This document shows positions 33,753-43,097 of a DNA stretch of 64,000 bases, piece after piece. The notes under the pieces are model-generated. The model had not been told where the DNA came from and ran no database searches. It saw only the letters and a list, made by a program, of their open reading frames with translations. The translations under genes and the position numbers were made by a program. The stretch is from Stella humosa (GTDB taxonomy: Bacteria > Pseudomonadota > Alphaproteobacteria > ATCC43930 > Allostellaceae): NCBI RefSeq assembly GCF_006738645.1, contig NZ_AP019700.1:1810001-1874000 (forward strand), read 5' to 3'. Each line of letters begins with the position of its first letter. The first letter of the stretch is position 1.

Positions 33753-35138
33753 ATGCCGCAGAAATGGACGCCGGACGGCTGGCGCGCGAAGCCCGCAAAG
33801 CACATGCCGCAGTATCCCGATGCCGAGGCCCTGGCCCGGGTCGAGGACACGCTCCGCAGCTATCCGCCGCTGGTCTTCGCGGGTGAAGCCCGCCGGCTGA
33901 AGACGGCGCTGGGCAAGGTGGCCGAGGGGAAGTCGTTCCTGCTGCAGGGCGGCGACTGCGCCGAGAGCTTCGCCGAGTTCCATCCCAACAACATCCGCGA
34001 CACCTTCCGCGTGCTGTTGCAGATGGCGGTCGTCCTGACCTATGGCGCCGCCTGCCCGGTGGTAAAGGTGGGGCGCCTTGCCGGCCAGTTCGCCAAGCCG
34101 CGTTCCTCGCCGACGGAGGAGATCGGCGGCGTGTCGCTGCCCAGCTATCTCGGCGACAACATCAACGGCATCGAGTTCGACCCGGCGGTGCGCCAGCCCG
34201 ATCCGCAGCGCATGATCCAGGCGTTCAGCCAGTCGGCCGCGACGCTGAACCTGCTGCGCGCGTTCGCGCAGGGCGGCTATGCCGATCTGCACCAGGTGCA
34301 TCGCTGGAACCTCGGCTTCGTCGATCGCAGCCCGCTGGGCGAGCGCTACCGCGAGCTGGCCGACCGCCTGACCGAGACGCTGGACTTCATGGCCGCCTGC
34401 GGCCTCACGTCCGAGACGACGCCGCAGATCCGCGAGACGGACTTCTTCACCTCGCACGAGGCGCTGCTGCTGCCCTACGAGCAGGCGATGACCCGGGTCG
34501 ATTCCACGACCGGCGACTGGTACGGCGTGTCGGCCCACATGCTCTGGGTCGGCGACCGCACCCGCCAGCCGGATGGCGCGCATATCGAGTTCCTGCGCGG
34601 GATCAAGAACCCGCTCGGCATGAAGGTCGGCCCGTCGATGGACCTCGATGAGCTGATTCGCCTGTGCGACATCCTGAACCCGGAGAACGAGGCGGGACGC
34701 CTGACCCTCATCGTCCGCATGGGCCACGACAAGGTGGCGCAGAAGCTGCCGCCGATCCTGCGCGCGGTGAAGCGCGAGGGCCGCAAGGTGGTGTGGAGCT
34801 GCGATCCGATGCACGGCAACACGATCAAGTCGGGCTCGGGCTACAAGACGCGGCCGTTCGACCGCATCCTGAGCGAGGTGCGGACGTTCTTCGCCGTCAA
34901 CCAGGCCGAAGGCACGCATCCGGGCGGCGTCCATTTCGAGATGACGGGCCAGGACGTGACGGAGTGCACGGGCGGCGCCCAGGCGATCAGCGACACCGAC
35001 CTGTCCGACCGCTACCACACCCATTGCGACCCGCGCCTGAATGCCAGCCAGGCGCTGGAGCTGGCGTTCCTCATCGCCGAGCAGCTGAAGGCGGAGCGGC
35101 TGGGCCTGTCGCGCCAGCCGGCCGCGGCCAGCGCGTAA
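33753..35138 (+). CDS. Class II 3-deoxy-7-phosphoheptulonate synthase
   Basis: 461 residues from the ATG at 33753 (GAGGAAA upstream). Class II DAHP synthase landmarks are [40 protein letters not shown], the [19 protein letters not shown] stretch and [13 protein letters not shown], with metal-binding Cys, His and Glu residues in place. It condenses PEP with erythrose-4-phosphate, the first step of aromatic amino acid synthesis. The nicotinate phosphoribosyltransferase gene begins 21 bases downstream. Confidence 0.95.
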   Translation: MPQKWTPDGWRAKPAKHMPQYPDAEALARVEDTLRSYPPLVFAGEARRLKTALGKVAEGKSFLLQGGDCAESFAEFHPNNIRDTFRVLLQMAVVLTYGAACPVVKVGRLAGQFAKPRSSPTEEIGGVSLPSYLGDNINGIEFDPAVRQPDPQRMIQAFSQSAATLNLLRAFAQGGYADLHQVHRWNLGFVDRSPLGERYRELADRLTETLDFMAACGLTSETTPQIRETDFFTSHEALLLPYEQAMTRVDSTTGDWYGVSAHMLWVGDRTRQPDGAHIEFLRGIKNPLGMKVGPSMDLDELIRLCDILNPENEAGRLTLIVRMGHDKVAQKLPPILRAVKREGRKVVWSCDPMHGNTIKSGSGYKTRPFDRILSEVRTFFAVNQAEGTHPGGVHFEMTGQDVTECTGGAQAISDTDLSDRYHTHCDPRLNASQALELAFLIAEQLKAERLGLSRQPAAASA

Positions 35139-35159
35139 CCGGCACCAGACCTTTCCATC

Positions 35160-36329
35160 ATGCCCGCTGACGGGGTCGGGGCGGCACCTTCGGGTGCCGC
35201 CCCATCGCCGGCCGCCGACCAGGTCGCGCGGCTGGCTGACAAGTATTTCATCAAGACCAAGGAGACGGTCGGCCGCTTCGGCGACACCCGCGTCACCTAT
35301 GCCGTGTTCATGCGCCGCCCGGTCATCTGCACGCCGCGCCTGGCGGTCGGCTGGCTGGAGGAGATGGCCCGCGCGCGCGGTGTCGAGTTCGACATCCGCC
35401 TGACCCATCCCGAGGGCGCCTGGGTCGGTGCCGGCGAGCCGCTGATGATGCTGTCCGGCCCGCTCTACCACCTGGTCGACCTGGAGACGATCTATCTCCA
35501 GAAGCTGGGGCCGGCCTGCGTGGCCGCCTACAACGCCTACCAGATGTGCGTCGACCTACCGAACGTCGACTTCATGGCGATGGACGCGCGCCACTGCGCC
35601 GGGGCGGAGATGGCCGACATGATGGCCTATGCCGCGAGCGTCGGCTCGGCCGCGGCCAGGCGCGACGTCGGCGCGCGCGGTTTCGTCGGCAACGCCAACG
35701 ACGCGACGGCGCACCATTTCGGCCGGGAGCGCGGCATGGGCACGATGCCACACGCGCTGATCGGCTATGCCGGATCGACCGTGCGCGCGGCCGAGATGTA
35801 CCACGAGGCCTTCCCCGACGAGGCGATGACCGTGCTGGTCGACTATTTCGGGCAGGAGGTGACGGACTCCCTGGCCGTATGCCGCCGCTTCCCCGAGATG
35901 GCGGCCGAGGGCCGGCTGGCCTTCCGGCTCGACACCCATGGCGGCCGCTACCTCGAGGGGCTGGACCTCAACAGCTCGTATGCCGTGCTCGACCGCCACG
36001 CGCAGCGCTCGATCCGCGGCTATCGCACCGATACCGAGCTGCGCCACCTGGTCGGTACCGGCGTGTCGGCCGCGGCCATCTGGCATCTCCGCGAGCGCCT
36101 GGACGAGGCCGGATTCGGGGCGGCCCGCATCGTCGCCAGCTCCGGCTTCAACCCGGGCAAGTGCAAGGCCATGGCGATCGCCGAGGTGCCGGTCGACGTC
36201 ATCGGCACGGGCTCCTACCTGCCGGAGACCTGGACCGAGACCTATGCCACCTCCGACATCGTCTCCTATGGCGGCAAGCCCAGCGTGAAGGTGGGCCGCG
36301 AGTTCCTGCTGCGCTACCTGGATCACTGA
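35160..36329 (+). CDS. Nicotinate phosphoribosyltransferase
   Basis: 389 residues. Family landmarks are DKYFIKTKETVGRFGDTRVTYAVF, the MLSGPLYHLVDLETIYLQ stretch, DARHCAGAEM, GFVGNANDATAH, GTMPHALIGYAG and FRLDTHGGRYLEG, followed by VASSGFNPGKCKAM and GTGSYLP. It makes nicotinate mononucleotide from nicotinate and PRPP with ATP, an NAD salvage step. The first 20 residues (GAAPSGAAPS repeat) are encoded by a near-perfect hairpin (35178-35203). No other suitable start lies before the conserved DKYF, so I keep the ATG at 35160. Confidence 0.9.
   Translation: MPADGVGAAPSGAAPSPAADQVARLADKYFIKTKETVGRFGDTRVTYAVFMRRPVICTPRLAVGWLEEMARARGVEFDIRLTHPEGAWVGAGEPLMMLSGPLYHLVDLETIYLQKLGPACVAAYNAYQMCVDLPNVDFMAMDARHCAGAEMADMMAYAASVGSAAARRDVGARGFVGNANDATAHHFGRERGMGTMPHALIGYAGSTVRAAEMYHEAFPDEAMTVLVDYFGQEVTDSLAVCRRFPEMAAEGRLAFRLDTHGGRYLEGLDLNSSYAVLDRHAQRSIRGYRTDTELRHLVGTGVSAAAIWHLRERLDEAGFGAARIVASSGFNPGKCKAMAIAEVPVDVIGTGSYLPETWTETYATSDIVSYGGKPSVKVGREFLLRYLDH
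35178..35203 (+). promoter_or_regulatory. Strong C(UUCG)G hairpin in the start region of the phosphoribosyltransferase gene
   Basis: GGGGCGGCACC (35178-35188), a TTCG loop and GGTGCCGCCCC (35193-35203) form an 11-pair perfect stem 18 bases into the open frame. There is no T run after it, so it does not look like a simple terminator for the DAHP synthase gene. It may reduce translation initiation or mark an mRNA end with Rho. Confidence 0.6.
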
Positions 36330-36357
36330 CGGCCCGGGGGCCGGAAAGGGAAAGCCG

Positions 36358-37203
36358 ATGATGGGCCATGCCTGGAGGGGAGCGTTGGCGGCGCTGCTGC
36401 TGGGCGTGCCGGCGCTGCACGCCGCCGAGATGCCCATCATCGACGCCCACCTGCACTACAGCGCCGATGCCTGGGACATGCTGCCGCCGGAGGACGCGGT
36501 CGCGATCCTGCGCAAGGCCGGCATCCGCCGTGCGCTCGTCTCCAGCTCCAGCGACGACGGCACGCAGAAGCTGTTCGCGGTTGCCCCCGACCTGATCGTG
36601 CCGGAGCTGCGGCCCTATCGCCGGCGTGGCGAACTGTCGAGCTGGATGCACGACCCCACGATCGTGACCCACCTGGAAGACCGGCTGCGCCGCTTCCGCT
36701 ATGTCGGGATCGGCGAGTTCCACGTCTATGGCGCCGATGCCGACCTGCCGGTGGTGCGCCGCATGGTGGAGTTGGCGCGCGAGCATCGCCTGTTCCTGCA
36801 CGCCCATTCCGATGCGGCCGCCGTCGAGCGCCTGTTCGCCCAGGACAAGGACGCCACCATCCTGTGGGCCCATTCCGGCTTCGACAGCCCGGCCAACGTG
36901 CGCGCCATGCTGGAGCGCCATCCCAACCTGTGGTGCGACCTGGCCTTCCGCAGCGACCATGCGCCCGGCGGCAAGCCCGACCCCGAATGGCGGTCGCTGT
37001 TCGAGGCCTTCCCCGACCGCTTCATGGTCGGCACCGACACCTTCGCGCCCGAACGCTGGCACTATGTCGCCCGCCACGCCGAATGGTCGCGCGCCTGGCT
37101 GGCCGACCTGCCGGCGCCGCTGGCCGAAGGCATCGCCTGGCGCAACGCCGACCGGCTGTTCGAGCGCTTCGCGGCCGGCCGCTTCCCGGCGCGCACGCAA
37201 TGA
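36358..37203 (+). CDS. Exported amidohydrolase-family protein
   Basis: 281 residues with a signal peptide (about 1-22, GVPALHAAE). The mature part is an amidohydrolase TIM barrel: IIDAHLHYSADAWD (HxH motif), then RYVGIGEFHVYGADAD, LFLHAHSDAAAVERLF, ILWAHSGFDSP and MVGTDTFAPE, which give the usual metal-ligand His and Asp residues. The hydrolase substrate cannot be seen; the group includes 2-pyrone-4,6-dicarboxylate-lactonase-like and other amidohydrolase-2 proteins. A Lys ligand is not obvious. Its stop overlaps the next ATG (ATGA at 37200-37203). Confidence 0.85.
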   Translation: MMGHAWRGALAALLLGVPALHAAEMPIIDAHLHYSADAWDMLPPEDAVAILRKAGIRRALVSSSSDDGTQKLFAVAPDLIVPELRPYRRRGELSSWMHDPTIVTHLEDRLRRFRYVGIGEFHVYGADADLPVVRRMVELAREHRLFLHAHSDAAAVERLFAQDKDATILWAHSGFDSPANVRAMLERHPNLWCDLAFRSDHAPGGKPDPEWRSLFEAFPDRFMVGTDTFAPERWHYVARHAEWSRAWLADLPAPLAEGIAWRNADRLFERFAAGRFPARTQ

Positions 37204-37604
37204 GGCTGTTGCTGGCGGCCCTGTTGCTGCTGGCACCGGTGGCGGCCGCGGCCGAGTGCGGGGACGAGCTGGGCGAGACCGGCGTCCGCCGGATCGAGCT
37301 GCCGCGCTTCACGCTGGCCTACCTGCCCGACACCCCGCTGCTGGCGCCCTCGCAGATGTTCACCCTCCAGGTCGCCGTCTGCGGCCGGGAAGGGGGGCCG
37401 GCCCCGGCCCTGGTGCGCGTCGGTGCCTGGATGCCGGAGCATGGGCACGGCATGAACTACGCGCCCTTGCTGTCCGACGAGGGCGAGGGGCGCTGGCGGG
37501 TCGACGGCATGATGTTCCACATGCCCGGCCGCTGGGAGGTGACCTTCGACCTCGGCACGGCGCGCCGCACCGAGCGCCTGGTGGCCGAGGAACTGGTCGA
37601 CTGA
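37200..37604 (+). CDS. FixH/YtkA-like exported protein, His/Met-rich
   Basis: 134 residues with a signal peptide (about 1-18, APVAAAAE). The fold region resembles YtkA/FixH-type domains: TLQVAVCG early, then RVGAWMPEHGHGMNYAP and VDGMMFHMPGRWEVTFDL. The His and Met clusters on these two strands could bind Cu(I) or another metal; this is inference. It is coupled upstream to the amidohydrolase (ATGA) and downstream to the di-heme peroxidase (TGATG), so all three are translated as a unit. Confidence 0.8.
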   Translation: MRLLLAALLLLAPVAAAAECGDELGETGVRRIELPRFTLAYLPDTPLLAPSQMFTLQVAVCGREGGPAPALVRVGAWMPEHGHGMNYAPLLSDEGEGRWRVDGMMFHMPGRWEVTFDLGTARRTERLVAEELVD

Positions 37605-38740
37605 TGCGCCGGCCCGGGTGGCTGGCGGCGATCCTGCTCGTCGCGGCCGCCCTGTTGGCGGATGCCGCCGCCGCCGAATTGACCCCGGCCGAGACCGCCC
37701 GCATCCTGCGCCACGGCCCCTGGCCGCTGGCCTGGCGGCCCGATCCCGGCAACCGGCTGTCGGGCAAGGCAGAGGCGGTCGAGCTTGGCCGCGCACTCTT
37801 CTTCGATAGCCGGATCTCGCCGGACGGCACGGTCGCCTGCGCCACCTGCCACCGTCCCGACCGGGCGTGGACGGATGGCCGGCCGGCCAGTCGCGGCCTG
37901 GCCGACCATGACCGCAACGCGCCCTCGCTGCTGGATGTGCGGCTATGGCGCTGGTTCGGGTGGGACGGCGCGTCCGACAGCCTGTGGGCGGCCAGCCTGC
38001 GGCCGATGCTGGAGCCGGGGGAGATGGGCGGCTCGGTTGCGGCACTGGCCCGGCTGGTGCGCGAGGATGCGGGCCTGCGCGCGCAGTACCGGACGGCGAC
38101 GGGCGACGCGCCGGCCACCGACGACATGGCCGTCGCCGTCGATGCCGCCAAGGCCCTGGCCGCCTTCCAGGAAACTTTGGTCGGCGGCCGCTCGCCCTTC
38201 GACCGGTTCCGCGACGGGCTGGCATCGGGAGACCGGGCGGCGGTGGCGGGATATCCGGCCGACGCGCTGCGCGGCCTGCGCCTCTTCGTCGGCCGCGGTA
38301 ATTGCAGCGTCTGCCACCTGGGGCCGGCCTTCACGAGCAGCGAGTTCGAGGATGTGGGGGTCGGCTACTTCCTCGGCCGGGGGAAGGCCGATGCCGGCCG
38401 CATCGCCGGCATCGACCGGTTGCGCGCCAGCCCCTTCAATCGGCTGGGGCCCTGGAGCGACGGCGGCGGGGCCGATGCCGCGGCCACCCGCCATGTCGCA
38501 GCCCAGCATCGGGATTTCGGCCTGTTCCGCGTGCCCTCGCTGCGCAACGTGGCGGCGAGCGCCCCCTACATGCACCACGGCCGGCTGGCCAGCCTGGAGG
38601 CGGTCGTCCGCCACTATTCGGAGGTCGACGAGGAGCGCCTGCATGTCGACGGCGCCCGCCTGGTGCGCCCGCTGCGTCTTTCGGAGGGAGAGGCGGCCGA
38701 CCTGGTCGCCTTCCTGCGCTCGCTTACTTCGGAGCCGTGA
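37604..38740 (+). CDS. MauG-like di-heme cytochrome c peroxidase
   Basis: 378 residues with a signal peptide (about 1-24). Two heme c sites are visible, CATCH at 79-83 and CSVCH at 234-238, plus the family's LGRALFFDSRISPDGT, the conserved EMGGS region, and RVPSLRNVAASAPYMHHG near the C-terminus. It could reduce periplasmic hydrogen peroxide, or oxidise a protein or small molecule as MauG does. The two domains and length match the family. Translation is coupled to the FixH-like gene. The 3' end overlaps the convergent sensor kinase gene by 17 bases. Confidence 0.93.
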   Translation: MRRPGWLAAILLVAAALLADAAAAELTPAETARILRHGPWPLAWRPDPGNRLSGKAEAVELGRALFFDSRISPDGTVACATCHRPDRAWTDGRPASRGLADHDRNAPSLLDVRLWRWFGWDGASDSLWAASLRPMLEPGEMGGSVAALARLVREDAGLRAQYRTATGDAPATDDMAVAVDAAKALAAFQETLVGGRSPFDRFRDGLASGDRAAVAGYPADALRGLRLFVGRGNCSVCHLGPAFTSSEFEDVGVGYFLGRGKADAGRIAGIDRLRASPFNRLGPWSDGGGADAAATRHVAAQHRDFGLFRVPSLRNVAASAPYMHHGRLASLEAVVRHYSEVDEERLHVDGARLVRPLRLSEGEAADLVAFLRSLTSEP

Positions 38741-41204
38741 GGGGGCCGTCCAGGACTTGGCGCACCTTCTCGGCGAGCTGGCTGCGCCGGTAGGGCTTGT
38801 TCAGCAGGTGGACGCCGGGCTCCAGATGGCCGTGATGGACGATGGCATTGTCGGTGTAGCCCGACGTGAACAGCACCGGCAGGTCGGGGCGGACACGCCG
38901 GGCGTGGGCGGCCAACTGCGGGCCGTTCAGCCCGCCCGGCATCACCACGTCGGTGAACAGCAGATCGAACGGTGCGTCCGATCGCAGGGCTTCCAGCGCG
39001 TCGCGGCCGATGCGCATCGCGGTTACGGCATAGCCCAGGCTGCGGAGCTGGCCGGCCACGTGTTCCCGCACCAGGTCGTCATCCTCCACCAGCAGCACGC
39101 TCTCCCGGCCCATCGGCAGCGCCGGCTGGCGCTCAGCGTCGGCCTGCGCGTCGGCCCCGGCCGTCGCGCGCGGCAGATACAACTTCACGGTCGTGCCCTG
39201 CCCGGGCTCGGAATAGATCTTCACATGGCCACGCGACTGCCGGGCGAAGCCGTAGACCATGCTGAGGCCAAGCCCGCTGCCCCGGCCGGTCTCCTTGGTC
39301 GTGTAGAATGGTTCGAAGGCGCGCGCCAGGACACCGGCCGACATGCCCGTGCCGGTGTCCGAGACGGCGACCAGCACGTAGTCGCCGGGCGTCACATCCT
39401 CGTTCCAGCCGGCATAGGCGCCGTCGAGGCGGACATTGGCCAGCTCGATGGTCAGGCGGCCGCCGGCCGGCATGGCGTCGCGGGCGTTGATGCAGAGGTT
39501 GAGGACCGCGTTCTCAAGCTGTGCGGAATCGATCAGCGCCGGCCACAGGTCGGCGGCATGGGTAATCCGCATCTCCACATGCCCGCCCAGCGTCCGCGCC
39601 AGCATGTCGCCCATGCCGCCGATCAGGGCATCGATCTGGGTCGGCTTGGACGCCAGCGTCTGCCGGCGCGCGAAGGCCAGCAGGCGCTGGATCAGGTCGG
39701 CGCCGCGCTCGGCCGCCGTGTGCGTCACCTCGGCCATCCGCGCCAATGCGGGCCGGTCGGCCAGGGCGTCGACCAGCAGCTCGGTGTTGCCCAGGATGAC
39801 GGTCAGCAGGTTGTTGAAGTCGTGGGCCACGCCGCCCGTCAGCTCGCCGACGGCGCCCAGCCGCTCCGACTGCATGAGCCGGGTGGCGAGCCGCCGGCTG
39901 TCCAGCATGCGCGCGATGTGGGCGGCCACCGCCTCCACCAGTGCGCGCTCCTCGGGAAGGAACGGATCGTCCTGGCTGGCCGGGTGCGGCGGCGCCTCGC
40001 GATAGCCGACCTCGACGAAGCCGGTCTCAGCCCCGGCGCTCGAGATGACGACCCGCAGGGAGGCTGCCGGCGATTGCCAACTGCCGCAGACATGCTCGGT
40101 CCCTTCGCACTGCACCCGGGCCACGGCCAGATGCTCGTGCAGCAGGCTGGCCGGAAGGGAATGGGCGATGTCCGCGCAGATGTCCGCCGCCGGCCGGCTC
40201 GGGTCGGAGGTCAGTTCAAGGACCCGGTAGAGGCAGCGCAGTTCCTTGATGCGCTCGCGCAGCGCGTGCTGCTGGCGCTTGCGCTCGGTGATGTCCGACA
40301 TGCCGCCGACGAAGCGGTTGGGCCTGCCGTCGGCATCCAGCACGAGACCGCCGCGGTTCTCGACGTCCAGCACGCGGCCGTCGCCATGCAGGAAGCGGAA
40401 CTCGGCCCGCCAGGATGGGCGGCGGGCGGTGATGGTGGCGCGGATGTCGTCGGTCACGCGTCGGCGGTCCTCGGGATGGATGAATCCCATCCAGCCGGAT
40501 CCGGTCGCGACGGAGGCAGCGGCATGGCCGAAGGTCTGCTCGAAATCGTCCCGCCACCAGATCGTGTCGGTCCGCAGGTCCCAGTCCCAGACGACGTCGG
40601 CGGTGGCGGCGGCGATCGCCTGGAATCGTTGCTCGCTCTCGCGCAGCGATTCGATGGCGTGCCCGCGTTCGACGGCGATCGCGGTCAGGTTGGCGAACGT
40701 CGTCATCAGCGCCAGGTCGCGGGGCCCCGCGCTGCGCACTTCGCGATGATAGAGGGCAAAGCTGGCCGCCATCGCCCCGGACGGGCTGCGCACCGGCACA
40801 GACCAGCAGGCCCGGAGGCCGCAGGTGCGCGCCAGCGACCGGTATTCCCGCCAGAGCGGGCTTGCCTCGATATCGGCTACCAGGACCGGCTCGCCCGTAT
40901 AGAGCGCCGTGCCGCAGGATCCGACCGACGGTCCTATCGGCAACCCGTCGACGGCCTGGCAGAAGGCGTCCGGCAGGTTGGGTGCCGCACCGTGCCGCAG
41001 CCGCAGACCATCGGCGCTCAACAGGATGACCGAGGCGATGGCGCCGGGGGACAGCCGCTCTATCGCCAGGGCGATCTCGCTCAGCACGACCTGCATCGGC
41101 GCCCCGGACGCGATCGATTCCAGGATGGCGGTCTTGGCCGCATCGATGCCGGCGACGGCCGGCTCGGGCGGGGCCTTCGCTGCGGGTCCGGCATTTGCAG
41201 CCAA
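38724..41204 (-). CDS. Cytosolic hybrid histidine kinase with GAF, PAS and receiver domains
   Basis: 826 residues, no membrane segments. Order: GAF (about 22-180), PAS/PAC (about 190-310, with WDLRTDTIWWRDDF and ITERKRQ), a second GAF (about 325-440), HisKA with phosphoacceptor His461 in GGVAHDFNNLLT, a HATPase (N-box NLCINARDA at 569-577, G boxes DTGTGMS and RGSGLGLS) and a receiver with Asp752 (TDVVMPGG). It senses an unknown cytosolic signal and passes phosphate internally or to another regulator. No partner response regulator is adjacent. It converges on the peroxidase operon. Confidence 0.9.
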   Translation of the reverse strand: MAANAGPAAKAPPEPAVAGIDAAKTAILESIASGAPMQVVLSEIALAIERLSPGAIASVILLSADGLRLRHGAAPNLPDAFCQAVDGLPIGPSVGSCGTALYTGEPVLVADIEASPLWREYRSLARTCGLRACWSVPVRSPSGAMAASFALYHREVRSAGPRDLALMTTFANLTAIAVERGHAIESLRESEQRFQAIAAATADVVWDWDLRTDTIWWRDDFEQTFGHAAASVATGSGWMGFIHPEDRRRVTDDIRATITARRPSWRAEFRFLHGDGRVLDVENRGGLVLDADGRPNRFVGGMSDITERKRQQHALRERIKELRCLYRVLELTSDPSRPAADICADIAHSLPASLLHEHLAVARVQCEGTEHVCGSWQSPAASLRVVISSAGAETGFVEVGYREAPPHPASQDDPFLPEERALVEAVAAHIARMLDSRRLATRLMQSERLGAVGELTGGVAHDFNNLLTVILGNTELLVDALADRPALARMAEVTHTAAERGADLIQRLLAFARRQTLASKPTQIDALIGGMGDMLARTLGGHVEMRITHAADLWPALIDSAQLENAVLNLCINARDAMPAGGRLTIELANVRLDGAYAGWNEDVTPGDYVLVAVSDTGTGMSAGVLARAFEPFYTTKETGRGSGLGLSMVYGFARQSRGHVKIYSEPGQGTTVKLYLPRATAGADAQADAERQPALPMGRESVLLVEDDDLVREHVAGQLRSLGYAVTAMRIGRDALEALRSDAPFDLLFTDVVMPGGLNGPQLAAHARRVRPDLPVLFTSGYTDNAIVHHGHLEPGVHLLNKPYRRSQLAEKVRQVLDGPLTAPK

Positions 41205-41296
41205 ATCAAGCCCTCCGGGTACCCGTATCGGGTTGCGGTCCTGCCGCGTGGCTTTCTTCTACCGCCGGTCGGCGCCTATGCAAAGGCCATCCACGA

Positions 41297-41941
41297 TCAG
41301 GCCGCGTGGCGCCCGCGCCGTCGCGGCTGGCCGCGCAGGACGCGGAACCCGATCCAGGTGGCGACGACCGTGGCCAGCACGATCCCCAGCCCCAGCACGA
41401 CCCAACTGGAATCATGCAGCGAATGCAGGTCGCCCAGGCCCTTGGCGGTGGCATAGCCCGGCGCCAGCATCACCGGGACCCAGATTAGCGCCGACGAGAT
41501 GTTGGCGAACTGGAACTTGCGGTTGCTCATCAGCATCGTGCCGGCAACCAAGGGGATAGTCGATCGGATCGGGCCGAGGAAGCGCCCGAAGAAGATCGAG
41601 GCGGTGCCGTAGCGGCGAAAGAACAGCCGGGCGCGCGCGACCGAATGGCGATGCCGGTTGAGCGGCCAGCGGCGCATGATGCTGGGGCCTAGCCAGCGGC
41701 CGGCATAGTAGGAGACAGCGTCGCCGACGATCGCCCCGCCGATCGACCAGGGCAGCACGATCCAGGGGTCGAGCGTGCCCGTCGCGATCAGCCCGCCGGT
41801 CACCAGCATCAGCGCAGTGGCTGGCACCAGCAGGCCGACGATGGCCAACGATTCGCCGAAGACGATCAGGCCGAGGATCGGCCCTGCCCAGATCTGGTTG
41901 GCGGAGATGAAGTCGCCGACTTGGGCGATGAGGCTTTCCAA
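41297..41941 (-). CDS. DedA-family membrane protein
   Basis: 214 residues from the TTG at 41941 (GAGGAAC upstream); the open frame extends to 42016. It has the DedA/VTT pattern: GPILGLIVFGESLAIVGLLVPATALML, then GAIVGDAVSYYAGRWLGP, FFRRYGTASIFFGRFLGPIRSTIPLVAG and SALIWVPVMLAPGYATAKG. Members act as undecaprenyl-phosphate or phospholipid flippases and affect envelope and antibiotic tolerance. Confidence 0.88.
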   Translation of the reverse strand: MESLIAQVGDFISANQIWAGPILGLIVFGESLAIVGLLVPATALMLVTGGLIATGTLDPWIVLPWSIGGAIVGDAVSYYAGRWLGPSIMRRWPLNRHRHSVARARLFFRRYGTASIFFGRFLGPIRSTIPLVAGTMLMSNRKFQFANISSALIWVPVMLAPGYATAKGLGDLHSLHDSSWVVLGLGIVLATVVATWIGFRVLRGQPRRRGRHAA

Positions 41942-42028
41942 GGCTGTTGTTCCTCGTCGATCGAATGACCCGTCCCGCAGGTGGGGACGGCGGGTCCGTC
42001 CGTCACCCTGGGGCACCTGGGTTGGGCG

Positions 42029-43060
42029 CTATTGCCGCGCCGGGTCCGCTCCTGCACGAACGACCAGCTTGCCGAAATTCTTCCCTTCCAGCAGCCCGGC
42101 AAAGGCTTCCGGCGTCTTCTCGAACCCGTCCACGATGTCCTCGCGGTAGCGGATGCTGCCGTCCTTCAGCCATTTCGGCATGTCGGCCTCGAACTCCGCC
42201 TCGCGCGCGGCATAGTCGCTGACAAGGAAGCCCTGGATGCGGGCGCGCTTCACCAGCAGCGTGCGCAGGTGGCGGCGGCCGGTGTCCTGCTGCTCCAACC
42301 GGTTATAGCCGGAAATCGTGCCGCAGATGATGACCCGTCCGCCGAGGTTCAGGTTGGCCATGGCGGCGTCGTGGATGACCCCGCCGACATTGTCGAAATA
42401 GACGTCGACGCCGGCCGGGCAGGTGCGGGCCACGGCGGCCACCAGGGCGTCGTCGTCGAGCCCCTTGTAGTCGAAGGCATCCGCGAAGCCGATCTCGCGG
42501 CAATAGGCGACCTTGGCCGGCCCGCCGGCGATGCCGACCGCGCGCGCGCCCTTGAGGCTGGCGATCTGGCCCACGAGCTGGCCGACCGCGCCCGAGGCCG
42601 CCGACACGAGCACGGTTTCGCCCGCCTTGGGCTGGCCGACGTCGAGGAGCGCGAAATAGGCGGTGCGGCCGGGCATGCCGAGCACGCCCAGATGGTAGGA
42701 CAGCGGGAAGCCGTCGGGCGCGATCCGGCGGAGCTGGGCCGCCGGCACGGCGGCATGGGTCTGCCAGCCGATATGGCCACGCACCAGGTCGCCCGGCTGG
42801 AATCCCTCGGCCCTGGACTGGATCACTTCGCCCGCGGCCTCGCCCACCATGGTCTCGCCCGGCTCGACGCCGCGGGCATAGGACTTCACTTGGCTGATGC
42901 GCCCGCGCATGTAGGGGTCGAGCGACAGGAAGACCGTGCGCACCAGCACCTCGCCCGCCTTCGGCTCGGGCATCGGCGCCTCTTCCAGGCGGAAGTCGGT
43001 GGCGCGTGGCGCGCGCATGGTGGGACGGTCGGCAAGGACGAAGCGGCGCTGGACGGTCAT
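42029..43060 (-). CDS. NADP-dependent medium-chain oxidoreductase (CurA/leukotriene-B4-dehydrogenase type)
   Basis: 343 residues. Zinc-free MDR family: RVFVLADRP-like start (RRFVLADRPTMRAP), FLSLDPYMRGRISQVKSY, PGMPGRTAYFALLDVGQPKAGETVLVSAASGAVG-type core, the NADP Rossmann loop VSAASGAVG, and YFDNVGGVIHDAAM. It reduces alpha,beta-unsaturated carbonyls with NADPH; the physiological substrate is unknown. It stands alone between dedA and the GNAT gene. Confidence 0.9.
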   Translation of the reverse strand: MTVQRRFVLADRPTMRAPRATDFRLEEAPMPEPKAGEVLVRTVFLSLDPYMRGRISQVKSYARGVEPGETMVGEAAGEVIQSRAEGFQPGDLVRGHIGWQTHAAVPAAQLRRIAPDGFPLSYHLGVLGMPGRTAYFALLDVGQPKAGETVLVSAASGAVGQLVGQIASLKGARAVGIAGGPAKVAYCREIGFADAFDYKGLDDDALVAAVARTCPAGVDVYFDNVGGVIHDAAMANLNLGGRVIICGTISGYNRLEQQDTGRRHLRTLLVKRARIQGFLVSDYAAREAEFEADMPKWLKDGSIRYREDIVDGFEKTPEAFAGLLEGKNFGKLVVRAGADPARQ

Positions 43061-43097
43061 GGGGCGCTCCCGAAGGCCGGGTTGGGGTTCTCGTCGA

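Noticed and set aside
35178-35203. Simple Rho-independent terminator of the DAHP synthase gene
   Set aside because: No T run follows the stem and the sequence is within an open frame that leads into the conserved phosphoribosyltransferase.
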